In this document: piece by piece, positions 25,897 to 34,653 of the stretch
Layout of the letters: every line of letters begins with the position of its first letter
Position numbering within the stretch: the first letter of the stretch is position 1
From: Chitinophaga caeni
GTDB taxonomy: Bacteria > Bacteroidota > Bacteroidia > Chitinophagales > Chitinophagaceae
Direction of reading: 5' to 3'
Assembly (NCBI RefSeq): GCF_002557795.1
Contig: NZ_CP023777.1
Location: forward strand, 2,737,001 to 2,801,000
DNA: 64,000 nt
The notes under the pieces: model-generated
Told to the model about the DNA's origin: nothing
Database searches by the model: none
What the model saw: the letters and a program-made list of their open reading frames with translations, nothing else
Program-made: the position numbers and the translations under genes

Positions 25897-26738
25897 ACAC
25901 AATCGAAACATATTCAGCCGTATGTATGAAATGTAGCCGCGAGGTTACCAAGCATTATAGTACCTCGTTTTCCTGGGCGATCAAATTATTGCATAAAGAT
26001 TTGCAACGGCATATTCATGCCATTTATGGGTTTGTTCGTTTAGCGGACGAAATTGTAGACACTTTTCACCAGTACGATAAAGAGAAGTTACTGAATGTAT
26101 TTCGATCCGATGTATATGCGGCGATCCATAATAAGGTTAGCTTGAACCCGGTTTTACAAAGCTTCCAGCTAACGATACATCAATATAACATCCCCCTGCA
26201 ACTGGTCGATGATTTCCTGGAAAGCATGGAGATGGATCTTGATAAAAAAGTTTATCATACCCATGAGGAACTAGATTCTTATATCTATGGATCTGCGGAA
26301 GTAGTGGGTTTGATGTGCCTGATGGTTTTTTGCGAAGGGAATGAAGCGCTGTACAATGATTTGGTCCCGACGGCTCAACAACTCGGGGCAGCTTTTCAAA
26401 AGATTAATTTTTTGCGCGATCTGGAAGATGATCAATCTCATTTACAACGCTCGTATTTCCCGGGTGTCGATCTAAGAAATTTTGATGAACAGGTAAAGCA
26501 AACAGTGGAAAATGGTATTGCAACGGACTTCGAAGCAGCTATGAAAGGTATCTTGAAATTGCCGATCAAGGCACGCTTCGGGGTCTACGTTGCATACCGG
26601 TATTATTTTTCGCTGTTTAAAAGAATTAGGAAGCAGCGGGCAGCATCCATCCTGCAACAAAGGATCAGGATTCCCAATGTTCAAAAATTAGCTATCATTT
26701 TAGATGCTGGTATCCGCAGTAAAATGGGCGCCTGGTAA
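25893..26738 (+). CDS. crtB: Phytoene synthase
   Basis: A 281-residue squalene/phytoene synthase-family protein that condenses two geranylgeranyl diphosphates to phytoene. The first aspartate-rich motif is VRLADEIVD and the second is NFLRDLEDD, with YIYGSAEVVGLMC and AFQKINFLRD between and around them. Overlaps crtI by 4 bp and is followed after 15 bp by crtZ. No GGPP synthase gene is present in the window. Confidence 0.93.
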   Translation: MNTIETYSAVCMKCSREVTKHYSTSFSWAIKLLHKDLQRHIHAIYGFVRLADEIVDTFHQYDKEKLLNVFRSDVYAAIHNKVSLNPVLQSFQLTIHQYNIPLQLVDDFLESMEMDLDKKVYHTHEELDSYIYGSAEVVGLMCLMVFCEGNEALYNDLVPTAQQLGAAFQKINFLRDLEDDQSHLQRSYFPGVDLRNFDEQVKQTVENGIATDFEAAMKGILKLPIKARFGVYVAYRYYFSLFKRIRKQRAASILQQRIRIPNVQKLAIILDAGIRSKMGAW

Positions 26739-26753
26739 AATGAATGATCGATT

Positions 26754-27221
26754 ATGATTTTATTTTTTTATATACTCATCGTACTGCTCACTTTTATCCT
26801 GATGGAAGGGGTGGCATGGGCAACGCATAAATATGTAATGCATGGATTGTTATGGTATCTACATAAAGATCATCACCAGAAAACACCGCATTTCTTCGAG
26901 AAGAATGATGCGTTCTTCCTCATCTTTGCCATTCCCAGTATATTATTGTTTTGGTTCGGTTTGAAGGATGGCCTGAACTGGATGTTTTTCATGGCCCTGG
27001 GCATTTTTCTATACGGCTTAGCGTATTTTATGGTGCATGATGTTATTATTCACCAGCGTTTTAAATGGTTTTCCCGCTCTAACAACCGCTATATACGCTC
27101 CATCCGTTGGGCGCATAAAATGCATCATAAGCACCTGGAGCGGCATGACGGGGAAGCCTTCGGGATGCTTTGGGTAACGAAGAAATATTGGAGAAGCGAC
27201 CTAAATACTCTGCATAAATGA
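26754..27221 (+). CDS. crtZ: Beta-carotene hydroxylase
   Basis: A 155-residue integral membrane di-iron hydroxylase of the fatty-acid-hydroxylase superfamily. The four histidine clusters are visible: HKYVMHG, HKDHH, HDVIIHQRF and HKMHHKH. It adds hydroxyls to the beta-ionone rings, giving zeaxanthin. Its 3' end overlaps crtY by 4 bp (ATGA), indicating translational coupling. Confidence 0.93.
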   Translation: MILFFYILIVLLTFILMEGVAWATHKYVMHGLLWYLHKDHHQKTPHFFEKNDAFFLIFAIPSILLFWFGLKDGLNWMFFMALGIFLYGLAYFMVHDVIIHQRFKWFSRSNNRYIRSIRWAHKMHHKHLERHDGEAFGMLWVTKKYWRSDLNTLHK

Positions 27222-28378
27222 CCCGGTACGATTATATAATAGCAGGTGGTGGTTGCGCCGGGCGCAGCTTGGCGGTTCGCTTGTTGCCTTACCTGGAAGC
27301 CAAGGGGAAAAAGTTATTGATCGTTGACCGGGAGTTTAAACATTCTAATGATAGAACATGGTGCTTTTGGGAAGAAAAGCAGGGGCTGTTTGAGTCCATC
27401 GTTTATAAAAGATGGTCAAACTTAAAAGTAGCTTCGGCAGATAGGCAATTGCAATTTTCTATCGCACCTTACCAGTACAAAATGATCCGCGGGATCGATT
27501 TTTATCAGTTTACCGACCAATTATTAGAACATGCGCCACAGGTAGACTTCTTAAAGGCCGTAGTAGCCGAGATGGGGCAAGATAAAAACTCCGCTTACGT
27601 TATCATTGATGGAGATAAATACCTGGCCGATTATATTTTCAATAGCATTTCCCCGGTCGTAAAAAATGATCCTTTTCCGTTTATAAAGATGTTGCAACAT
27701 TTTAAGGGTTGGGTCATAGAAACCGGGGAACCCGTTTTTGATCCGGGGCAAGCGGTCTTCATGGATTTCGATGCCCCGCAAACTCAAGGCACGGGCTTTT
27801 ATTATGTACTACCATTTACGGAAACCAGCGCCCTGATCGAGTACACGGTTTTCTCTCCCGCCATGTTAGAAGATAAGGAATACGATACGGCCTTATCAGG
27901 ATTTGTTCGCACACATCTGCATGCTACCGCTTACAAGATATTAGAAGTGGAAAAGGGTAGTATCCCTATGACGGATTATCCTTTCAACAGGAATAATGAT
28001 AGGATCATCCATACCGGTACTGCCGGTGGGCAAACAAAAGCTTCCAGCGGGTACACGTTTAATTTTATACAGAAGGATTGTGAAGCAATTCTTAACGCTT
28101 TAATAGAAGATGTTCCGATAGGTACGTACCGGGGAACACCCGGTCGCTTTCATACTTATGATGGAATTTTGCTCGATGTATTACAAAATTCTTCTTCGAA
28201 AGGTAAAGATATTTTCATGAGATTATTCGAAAGAAATGATCCCCGGAAGGTATTGAAGTTTCTCGATAACGAAACGAATATATGGGAAGAATGCAGCATC
28301 TTTTTAACCTTGCAACTATTGGATTTCACTAGGTCTTATATCAGGCGATCTTACAGGATCGCAATGGCTGGCACATAA
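27218..28378 (+). CDS. crtY: Lycopene beta-cyclase
   Basis: A 386-residue flavoprotein of the CrtY type, with N-terminal YDYIIAGGGCAGRSLAVRLL, then IVDREFKHSNDRTWCFWE, FYYVLPFTETSALIEYTVFS and IHTGTAGGQTKASSGYTFNFIQ. It cyclises both ends of lycopene to beta-carotene, the substrate of CrtZ. As the last gene it is followed by a clear terminator. The four-gene set predicts zeaxanthin as the main pigment. Confidence 0.92.
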   Translation: MTRYDYIIAGGGCAGRSLAVRLLPYLEAKGKKLLIVDREFKHSNDRTWCFWEEKQGLFESIVYKRWSNLKVASADRQLQFSIAPYQYKMIRGIDFYQFTDQLLEHAPQVDFLKAVVAEMGQDKNSAYVIIDGDKYLADYIFNSISPVVKNDPFPFIKMLQHFKGWVIETGEPVFDPGQAVFMDFDAPQTQGTGFYYVLPFTETSALIEYTVFSPAMLEDKEYDTALSGFVRTHLHATAYKILEVEKGSIPMTDYPFNRNNDRIIHTGTAGGQTKASSGYTFNFIQKDCEAILNALIEDVPIGTYRGTPGRFHTYDGILLDVLQNSSSKGKDIFMRLFERNDPRKVLKFLDNETNIWEECSIFLTLQLLDFTRSYIRRSYRIAMAGT

Positions 28379-28420
28379 CCAGGTACACCCTGTTCCTGAT
28401 TATAGATTGTTGAAAATGAA

Positions 28421-28455
28421 CCTTCCCCTGATATCTATCTAGGGAAGGCTTTTTG
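28421..28455 (+). terminator. Terminator of the carotenoid operon
   Basis: Stem CCTTCCC/GGGAAGG (28421-28427 with 28442-28448), followed by CTTTTTG. It lies 43 bp after the crtY stop. Confidence 0.8.
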
Positions 28456-28539
28456 TATATAGCCGGATCGGTGAGCGGGATGCAAATTAAATAAATATTA
28501 ATCCTGGCCGCTTATCACAAAATCTTATAATTTGGAAGA

Positions 28540-28547
28540 TACCTTTG
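28540..28547 (+). promoter_or_regulatory. -7 box for the phospholipase C gene
   Basis: TACCTTTG matches the Bacteroidota TAnnTTTG box. It predicts transcription from about 28554, which excludes a TTG start at 28545 and supports the ATG at 28596. Confidence 0.5.
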
Positions 28548-28595
28548 CTATTTTTCGAAGACATATTCTTTACACTTATTATTATCTTCATTATT

Positions 28596-31106
28596 ATGAC
28601 GGATTCAAGAAGAGATTTTCTTAAAAAATCAGTTCTATTATCCGGTGCTACAGGACTTTCCACGATACTTCCCGCCTCCGTGCAGAAAGCTTTCGCTATA
28701 GATCCTTCTCCCGGTAGCACTTATTTAGATGCAGAACACATTGTAATCTTAATGCAGGAAAACCGCTCTTTCGATCATTGCTTCGGTACTTTGCAAGGCG
28801 TGAGGGGCTTCAATGATCCCAGGGCTATTACTTTGCCTGATGGAAAACCTGTTTGGTGCCAAACTAATGAGAAAGGGGAAACGTATGCTCCTTTCCGCTT
28901 GGATTTGAAGGACAGTAAAGTTACCTGGATGGGCGCTTTGCCGCATTCCAGGCCCAGCCAAGTGGATGCTTGGAACAAGGGTAAGTACGATCAATGGCTC
29001 CCGGCGAAACGTTCCGGACATAAGGAGTTCAAGGAAATGCCGTTGACCATGGGATACGTTACCCGGCAAGATATTCCATTTAACTACGCCATGGCAGATG
29101 CTTTCACCGTTTGTGATCAGAATTTCTGTTCCGCGATGACCAGTACAACTCCCAACCGCTCTTTCTTTTGGACAGGTAAGATCAGTACCGAGGTTGACGG
29201 CGTTATGCAGGCACATATCCGGAATGACAATTACAGCTATGGAAAGTTGGGCTGGAAAACATTCCCTGAATATTTACAAGAGAATGGCATTGAATGGAAA
29301 TTTTATCAAAATGATATCAGTTGCGGCGGCGGATTTAAAGGCGAAGAACGTTCGTGGTTAGCTAATTTCGGATGTAATCTCTTGGAATTTTTCGCTGCTT
29401 ATAACGTGAAATTCTCCAAGCGTTACGTGGAGAGCTTAATCAAGCAAATAGATACTTTGCCGGAGGAGATTAACAAGCTCCAGGAAGCCAGTCCTTCAAC
29501 GGAAGATGCCGCCCGGAAAAACAGGGAAAGCATCAATAAGAAGCAGGCGGCACTGGATAATGCGAAGGAAGAGTTTGCCAAATGGAATAAAGAATCGTAT
29601 GAAAAATTAACCGGTCAGCAAAAGCAGCTTTTCAACCGCGCCTTCGTGAATAATGCTGCTGATCCTGATTTTCATAAGCTCACAGCATTAAAATATAAAG
29701 ACGGAAAAAAGGAACGTGAATTAAATGTTCCCGAAGGTGACCTGTTTTATCAATTCCGTAAAGATGTGAACGAGGGGAAATTACCGACCGTGTCTTGGTT
29801 GGCCAGCCCGCAAAATTTCTCCGATCACCCCAGCGCCCCATGGTACGGCGCATGGTATGTATCCGAAATTTTAGATATCCTTACGAATAACGAAGAGGTG
29901 TGGAAGAAAACGATCTTCATTTTAACTTATGATGAAAATGATGGTTATTATGATCACGTGCCTCCATATTCTATTTGCGATAACAAATTGCCGGGAACCG
30001 GGAAATGTTCGCCTTCTATCGATACCGAGATTGAACATGTTCGCCTGGATGCTGAATTGAAACAAGGGCTTAGTAAAAAGAATGCCCGCGAATCCCCGAT
30101 AGGATTGGGCTTCCGGGTGCCGCTGGTAGTGGCTTCCCCTTGGAGTAGGGGCGGTAAGGTTTGTTCACAGTTATTTGAACATACGTCTACTTTGCAGTTC
30201 TTGGAAACCTTTATTAACCAAAAATTTAAGAAAAATATTCACGCTGAGAATATCAGTAACTGGCGCAGGGCTATCAGCGGCGACCTAACCTCGGTATTTA
30301 GCCCCTTTGATGGCAGCAAACCGAAGCCTTTACCTTTTATTGAACAGCACAAGATCGTTGAAGATATCTATAACGCGAAGTTCAAGAATCTGCCCAATGG
30401 TTACCGTGAGATCTCCGATCGCGATGCGAACGAGATTGCCGGCAAAGGTTTGCGTTTACAAGAAAAAGGAACGCGCCCTTCCTGTGCCTTACCGTATGAA
30501 TTATATGCTGATGCCAATAAAGAACCCGGTTCAAGTGTATTGAAGTTGCAGCTAAAAGCAGGGAACAAAATATTTGGTAAGAAGTCCGCCGGCGCCCCGT
30601 TTACGGCCTATGCTCCCGCTAAGTTCAAAGGGGAGTTAAACCGGAACTGGTCGTTTGCTTTGGTGGCCGGGGACCAGTTGGATTACGATTGGAACATTCA
30701 AGAATTTGATGATAATAATTACCGTTTAAGGGTGGGTGCACCGAACGGTTTTTACCGCGAATTTGTTGGTGATGCCAATGATCCCTCGATACATGTTTCC
30801 GCTAAGCCGGAAGTAAGCGGTGTCGGTATGAAACCAACCGGTAACCTGGTGGTTCAAGTTAAAAATTTAGCAGCATCCCCGGTGTCTATTTTGGTTGCCG
30901 ATAACGCTTATGGAAACAAATCGATCAGCCGGGAAATTGCCGCTAAAAGTACCGTGGAAATGGTGCTGCCGTTGAGCAAAAGCAAGGGCTGGTATGATTG
31001 GTCAATGACCGTTAAAGGCGAAAAAAAGTACCTGAGAAGATATGCCGGAAGGGTAGAAGATGGAAAGGAAAGCCTGACGGATCCGTTTATGGGGGGAGAG
31101 GTATAA
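28596..31106 (+). CDS. Phosphocholine-type phospholipase C, Tat-exported
   Basis: An 836-residue exported enzyme of the alkaline-phosphatase-like PLC family. The N-terminus is a twin-arginine signal, DSRRDFLKKSVLLSG. The catalytic domain opens with IVILMQENRSFDHCFGTLQGVRGF, has TSTTPNRSFFWTG, LTYDENDGYYDHVPP, and RVPLVVASPWSRGG with LFEHTSTLQFLE. The C-terminal ~200 residues hold the two beta-sandwich PLC C-terminal domains (VLKLQLKAGNK..., GNLVVQVKN...). It cleaves phosphatidylcholine-like or sphingomyelin-like lipids to phosphocholine. The ATG at 28596 is chosen because it gives a proper Tat leader. Monocistronic, with its own promoter box and terminator. Confidence 0.9.
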   Translation: MTDSRRDFLKKSVLLSGATGLSTILPASVQKAFAIDPSPGSTYLDAEHIVILMQENRSFDHCFGTLQGVRGFNDPRAITLPDGKPVWCQTNEKGETYAPFRLDLKDSKVTWMGALPHSRPSQVDAWNKGKYDQWLPAKRSGHKEFKEMPLTMGYVTRQDIPFNYAMADAFTVCDQNFCSAMTSTTPNRSFFWTGKISTEVDGVMQAHIRNDNYSYGKLGWKTFPEYLQENGIEWKFYQNDISCGGGFKGEERSWLANFGCNLLEFFAAYNVKFSKRYVESLIKQIDTLPEEINKLQEASPSTEDAARKNRESINKKQAALDNAKEEFAKWNKESYEKLTGQQKQLFNRAFVNNAADPDFHKLTALKYKDGKKERELNVPEGDLFYQFRKDVNEGKLPTVSWLASPQNFSDHPSAPWYGAWYVSEILDILTNNEEVWKKTIFILTYDENDGYYDHVPPYSICDNKLPGTGKCSPSIDTEIEHVRLDAELKQGLSKKNARESPIGLGFRVPLVVASPWSRGGKVCSQLFEHTSTLQFLETFINQKFKKNIHAENISNWRRAISGDLTSVFSPFDGSKPKPLPFIEQHKIVEDIYNAKFKNLPNGYREISDRDANEIAGKGLRLQEKGTRPSCALPYELYADANKEPGSSVLKLQLKAGNKIFGKKSAGAPFTAYAPAKFKGELNRNWSFALVAGDQLDYDWNIQEFDDNNYRLRVGAPNGFYREFVGDANDPSIHVSAKPEVSGVGMKPTGNLVVQVKNLAASPVSILVADNAYGNKSISREIAAKSTVEMVLPLSKSKGWYDWSMTVKGEKKYLRRYAGRVEDGKESLTDPFMGGEV

Positions 31107-31126
31107 AACAAACGTATTGCATATAG

Positions 31127-31160
31127 AAAACCGGGATCCAATTCGATCCCGGTTTTTTTT
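31127..31160 (+). terminator. Strong intrinsic terminator after the phospholipase C gene
   Basis: 12-bp stem AAAACCGGGATC/GATCCCGGTTTT with a 6-nt loop, ending in eight Ts. The A-run on the other side also lets it stop the convergent EEP operon. Confidence 0.88.
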
Positions 31161-31207
31161 GTTTTGGGGCAGCGTTAGTAAACTTGTCGTTAAAATATGG
31201 AGTGTAA

Positions 31208-32032
31208 TTATCGCTCGGTTTTCAACTCGAAACTTGCCAGGAAGGGCAGGTGATCCGAACCGTATTGTTCCCCTGTCAACACTTTTTCCGAGATAACCTT
31301 GAAACTTCCCGCGGGTGCATACCATAGGTAATCTATTCTCCTGCGCGGTTTGTGCGTTGGTATGGTCGGCGCTTTCAATTGGCTGGCATCGCTAAAATAA
31401 GATTGCAATGTTCTAACTGTTTGACTGGTATCCAAGGCATTGAAATCACCGCCGATAATAAACGGTAAAGAAAGTGTACGGGCTTCTTTAACGATTTGTG
31501 CCGCCTGGAAATCCCTGTTCTTGGCTGTGGTTACATCCAGGTGGGTGCTGCCGAAATAAATTTGCCGTTGTTTGTCCAGTTGAACTTTAGCAATAATAAA
31601 GGCCCGGTTTTCCCCCGAAAATCCCGCTATGTTTTCAAGCGGTACCGTGCGTGTTTCGAGGATAGGATATTTCGATAAAATTCCTATGCCATAACCACCA
31701 CCATCATAATCGATGGCTTTACCGAAATAATAATGCATCCCTAACTTACCGGCTAATACTTTCAGCTGAAATTCTTTACCCGAACGTCCTGCCACGCTAT
31801 CCAACTCCTGGATGGCAACCAGGTCGGCGCCGGAATTTTTTATAGTCCCGGCAATTGTGTCTAAGTCAATATAATCTTTTGCTTCCCCCGGCGGGTTGGC
31901 ATGGTGAATATTATAAGTTAATACCTTGAAGTTTTTTTTACTTTGATCTTGCTTGGTCTGGCTGGATTTGCACGCTGTGAAAAATGCCGCGGCAACGAAG
32001 CATCCGGCTAGCAATCTTTTGTTCAATATCAT
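31208..32032 (-). CDS. Exported EEP-family phosphodiesterase/nuclease-like lipoprotein (copy 1)
   Basis: A ~274-residue endonuclease/exonuclease/phosphatase-superfamily protein. The start at 32032 (MILNKRLLAG) gives a normal lipobox, AAFFTACKSS; a longer frame adds 16 unlikely residues. All catalytic boxes are present: LTYNIHHAN, IQELDSV, STHLD, GGDFNALD and GSDHLPF, so it should be an active metal-dependent phosphodiesterase. The family includes DNases, sphingomyelinases and inositol-phosphate phosphatases, and the substrate cannot be told from sequence. It is the last gene of the minus-strand ECF/SusCD operon and shares its fold with the gene two places upstream. Confidence 0.82.
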   Translation of the reverse strand: MILNKRLLAGCFVAAAFFTACKSSQTKQDQSKKNFKVLTYNIHHANPPGEAKDYIDLDTIAGTIKNSGADLVAIQELDSVAGRSGKEFQLKVLAGKLGMHYYFGKAIDYDGGGYGIGILSKYPILETRTVPLENIAGFSGENRAFIIAKVQLDKQRQIYFGSTHLDVTTAKNRDFQAAQIVKEARTLSLPFIIGGDFNALDTSQTVRTLQSYFSDASQLKAPTIPTHKPRRRIDYLWYAPAGSFKVISEKVLTGEQYGSDHLPFLASFELKTER

Positions 32033-32105
32033 CAAAATAATTTTATAAAAACAGGCTTGAGCGGGAAAAGATTCCATCAAGCCTGTATAAATGAAGAAAA
32101 AGAAA

Positions 32106-33719
32106 TTACGGGTTGTAATCGAACAGCGATACAGGGTTGTACTTGGTTCGATTATCTACTTCGGGAACTTTAATCTCCAAGGTAGCTGTGGCTACGCCAT
32201 TGGAAACACTGTACTCCCTCACCATCACGATACCAAATGCCTGGTTACTAATCGGATCCCATTGTCCCCAACCTATAATAAAACCGCTCCCGGCCTTGAG
32301 ATCACTATTGGTACGGCGGTTTGTTTTATAGAAGTTATAATTCTCGCCGCCTTGAGCTACCGGGGCACGTACCTTGGCATCGAGGAATTCCATCATTTGC
32401 CCATCCCATTCGAGGTTGTCAAAGGCGGCAGGAGTGATAGCGGGTCGGTTCGCGGTAACGAGCGTGTAGGTAGCATTGGTGAAACCAACCATGTAAGGCG
32501 CCATGGCATCCGCGTAAGCTGTTCCCGCTGCAAATACGGCTGCCGGCATAATACGGAAGCTGGTAGAGCTATACTTTACCAGCGCGATATCGAGCATGAG
32601 TTGCTGAGCGGCGGCAGTATTAATATCGAATACATGCGGCGCTTGGTACGCGGCAAACCAGTTATTTTTTCCCGGCCCTATTTCCGTGGTCAGTTGGATA
32701 TTCGTAAAACGTACCAACTTGTTATATACCTTTTCTACGGGGAACTCGGTGGCGCGGGTTTTATTACCTGCGTTCATCCCCGTAATGCGGATGGCTTCGG
32801 TACCTTTATCGCCATTGAATTTCAGGCTGAATGCGAATTCATCTTTTACATCGCCGATCGTGATATTATTTTCCGGGCCATATACACCGTTTATTTTCAG
32901 TGCGTAAGTAAGGCTTGTTACATCGGAACCGGAATATACATTCCCGTTCAACGTATTTTCGACACCGGCATAAACTACAGGAACCGCCGTGGCGCCACCC
33001 TCCATGGCAATGCTAACATCATCATCAACCACGGTGCCAATTTTGAAAGTATCGACAGCCATACCACCGAAACTGTTTTTGGCTTTAATCACGATAGCCG
33101 TCATGTTTTTGGGTATGACTACGGTAGCGGCAAAGTCGATATTTTTGGGGTTGCTGAACGCGATCGATGTTTCGGGGCTTGCAGTTCCATCCACGATCGT
33201 TTGAAAGGTAACAGATTCAAGGTCATACTCGGAAGTGATGGAGCCTTCTACTGTTAGTTTCTTGTTTTCAAACACTGATTCCCGGGAGTCGATGCCATCT
33301 TTAAACTCCAATATAGGAGCACTTCTTACATTTTCCGGGCTAATGTGAACTTCGGTATTTTTATGATACTTATCAAAAGTTATGATGACCAGTTCCCGGA
33401 AATTAGCTTCCACGGTGAATACTACATCTTCATCCAAAGAAGTAGGGTAATCTGTATTATCAATGTAAGTTGGTGTGCCAGATTCGGTGCCGTTAGCATT
33501 GTTATAAATGATATAATATGCCAAGCGTTTCACCCCGGCCACGGCTTCGATATGAACGGGGATGCTGATTTCTTCACCCACGTTATAGCCTTCTACGTTT
33601 AGGTATTCATCGCTGATGGTAATAACAGGTCCTTGCAATTGGTCTTCATCCTTCTTACATCCCGAAAGCCATAAACTTGCCATTACACAGCTTAATATAA
33701 AGTACACATGTAATTTCAT
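32106..33719 (-). CDS. Multidomain surface lipoprotein in SusE/F position
   Basis: A 537-residue lipoprotein (SPII site LWLSGCKKDED). It seems to consist of several ~90-residue beta-sandwich repeats, each opening with a pattern like VGEEISIPVHIEAVAGVKRLAYYI, KKLTVEGSITSEYDLESVTF and NTLNGNVYSGSDVTSLTYAL, then a C-terminal domain of ~200 residues with two conserved-looking Trp motifs. I do not recognise a named family for the C-terminal domain. Position after SusC/SusD suggests a surface ligand-binding protein. It lies between the two EEP genes. Confidence 0.6.
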   Translation of the reverse strand: MKLHVYFILSCVMASLWLSGCKKDEDQLQGPVITISDEYLNVEGYNVGEEISIPVHIEAVAGVKRLAYYIIYNNANGTESGTPTYIDNTDYPTSLDEDVVFTVEANFRELVIITFDKYHKNTEVHISPENVRSAPILEFKDGIDSRESVFENKKLTVEGSITSEYDLESVTFQTIVDGTASPETSIAFSNPKNIDFAATVVIPKNMTAIVIKAKNSFGGMAVDTFKIGTVVDDDVSIAMEGGATAVPVVYAGVENTLNGNVYSGSDVTSLTYALKINGVYGPENNITIGDVKDEFAFSLKFNGDKGTEAIRITGMNAGNKTRATEFPVEKVYNKLVRFTNIQLTTEIGPGKNNWFAAYQAPHVFDINTAAAQQLMLDIALVKYSSTSFRIMPAAVFAAGTAYADAMAPYMVGFTNATYTLVTANRPAITPAAFDNLEWDGQMMEFLDAKVRAPVAQGGENYNFYKTNRRTNSDLKAGSGFIIGWGQWDPISNQAFGIVMVREYSVSNGVATATLEIKVPEVDNRTKYNPVSLFDYNP

Positions 33720-33738
33720 GCTAATGATATTTAGATGA

Positions 33739-34653
33739 TTATCTATTAATGTTTAACTCGCTTACCACGGGCAAATGATCGGAACCCTTTGCTTCGGGCA
33801 TTACAGCATAGCTTTTAACGCTGAAGGCATTTGCCGGTTTATATGCCAGGTAATCGATGATCGATGTTGGGTTTTGAGCGCTGAAAGTATTAGGGCAGTT
33901 AACGCCGCTACAGCCCCTTGTGAAATGGGCGTCAAATACCGCGAAAAAGTCCGTTGCGCTTGGTTTTTCGTTCATGTCACCACCGATCAACAAACGGTGT
34001 TGAAGGTTATCAGCAATATTGCCGACTTCCGTGATTTGAGCGACCCTGCTTGTTGCGCTGTTATGTTGTAAATGCGTCACTGCTACATAAATAGAATCTT
34101 TACCCGGTAAATCTACCATGGCAATACCCATGACCCTTTGTTCTTCATCGGCGTTTTCTTTGGGAAGCAAGTATTTTTTTACACCTTTCAGCGGGTATTT
34201 GCTGAGGATGGCGACCCCGTAAAAACCTTTACCATACGAGATAGCGGAGTAAAACGTGAAATTCATCTGCGTTAACTCCCCGAGATCCTTGGCCTGGTCG
34301 CCGTTGTAGCCATTCCTACCTGTATTTTTGTCAACTTCCTGTAGGAAAACGATATCTGGATCGGCAGCATTGATAGCATCTGCAATGGCTTGTAAATCGG
34401 TTGTACCGGGATTGGCCGGGGGAGCGCCCGCATGAATATTGTAAGTCATGTATTTAATACCGGTCATTAAAGGCTCGGCATCATTATCATTCCCGTAGGT
34501 CGCATCACCGTAACCCAGCTCCACGTATTTTGCTTCGCTATTGGGTAAATACGGATCCTTGTTACAAGCTGTAAATGTTACTAAGCCGGATATCCCGAAA
34601 TATAAGGCGGCTTGCAAGCATTTTTTATAGTATATAGATTGTTTCGGCATCAT
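33739..34653 (-). CDS. Exported EEP-family phosphodiesterase/nuclease-like lipoprotein (copy 2)
   Basis: A 304-residue lipoprotein (VTFTACNKD) with the full EEP set: MTYNIHAGAPP, FLQEVDKN, VTHLQH, IGGDMNEKP and GSDHLPV. The ATG at 34653 overlaps the susD stop (ATGA), so it is translationally coupled to susD. It is related to the gene ending at 31208 (same YNIHxAxPP opening and GSDHLP end) but has extra N-terminal residues and two cysteines in GCSGVNCPN. It probably cleaves a phosphodiester outside the cytoplasm before or after capture by the SusCD pair. Confidence 0.82.
   Translation of the reverse strand: MMPKQSIYYKKCLQAALYFGISGLVTFTACNKDPYLPNSEAKYVELGYGDATYGNDNDAEPLMTGIKYMTYNIHAGAPPANPGTTDLQAIADAINAADPDIVFLQEVDKNTGRNGYNGDQAKDLGELTQMNFTFYSAISYGKGFYGVAILSKYPLKGVKKYLLPKENADEEQRVMGIAMVDLPGKDSIYVAVTHLQHNSATSRVAQITEVGNIADNLQHRLLIGGDMNEKPSATDFFAVFDAHFTRGCSGVNCPNTFSAQNPTSIIDYLAYKPANAFSVKSYAVMPEAKGSDHLPVVSELNINR

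Noticed and set aside
28545..28595. Longer phospholipase C start at TTG 28545
   Set aside because: It would start within the -7 box and bury the twin-arginine signal behind 17 hydrophobic residues.
32091..33257. 388-codon plus-strand open frame
   Set aside because: It is fully antisense to the surface lipoprotein gene at 32106-33719, which has a signal peptide, lipobox and operon context.
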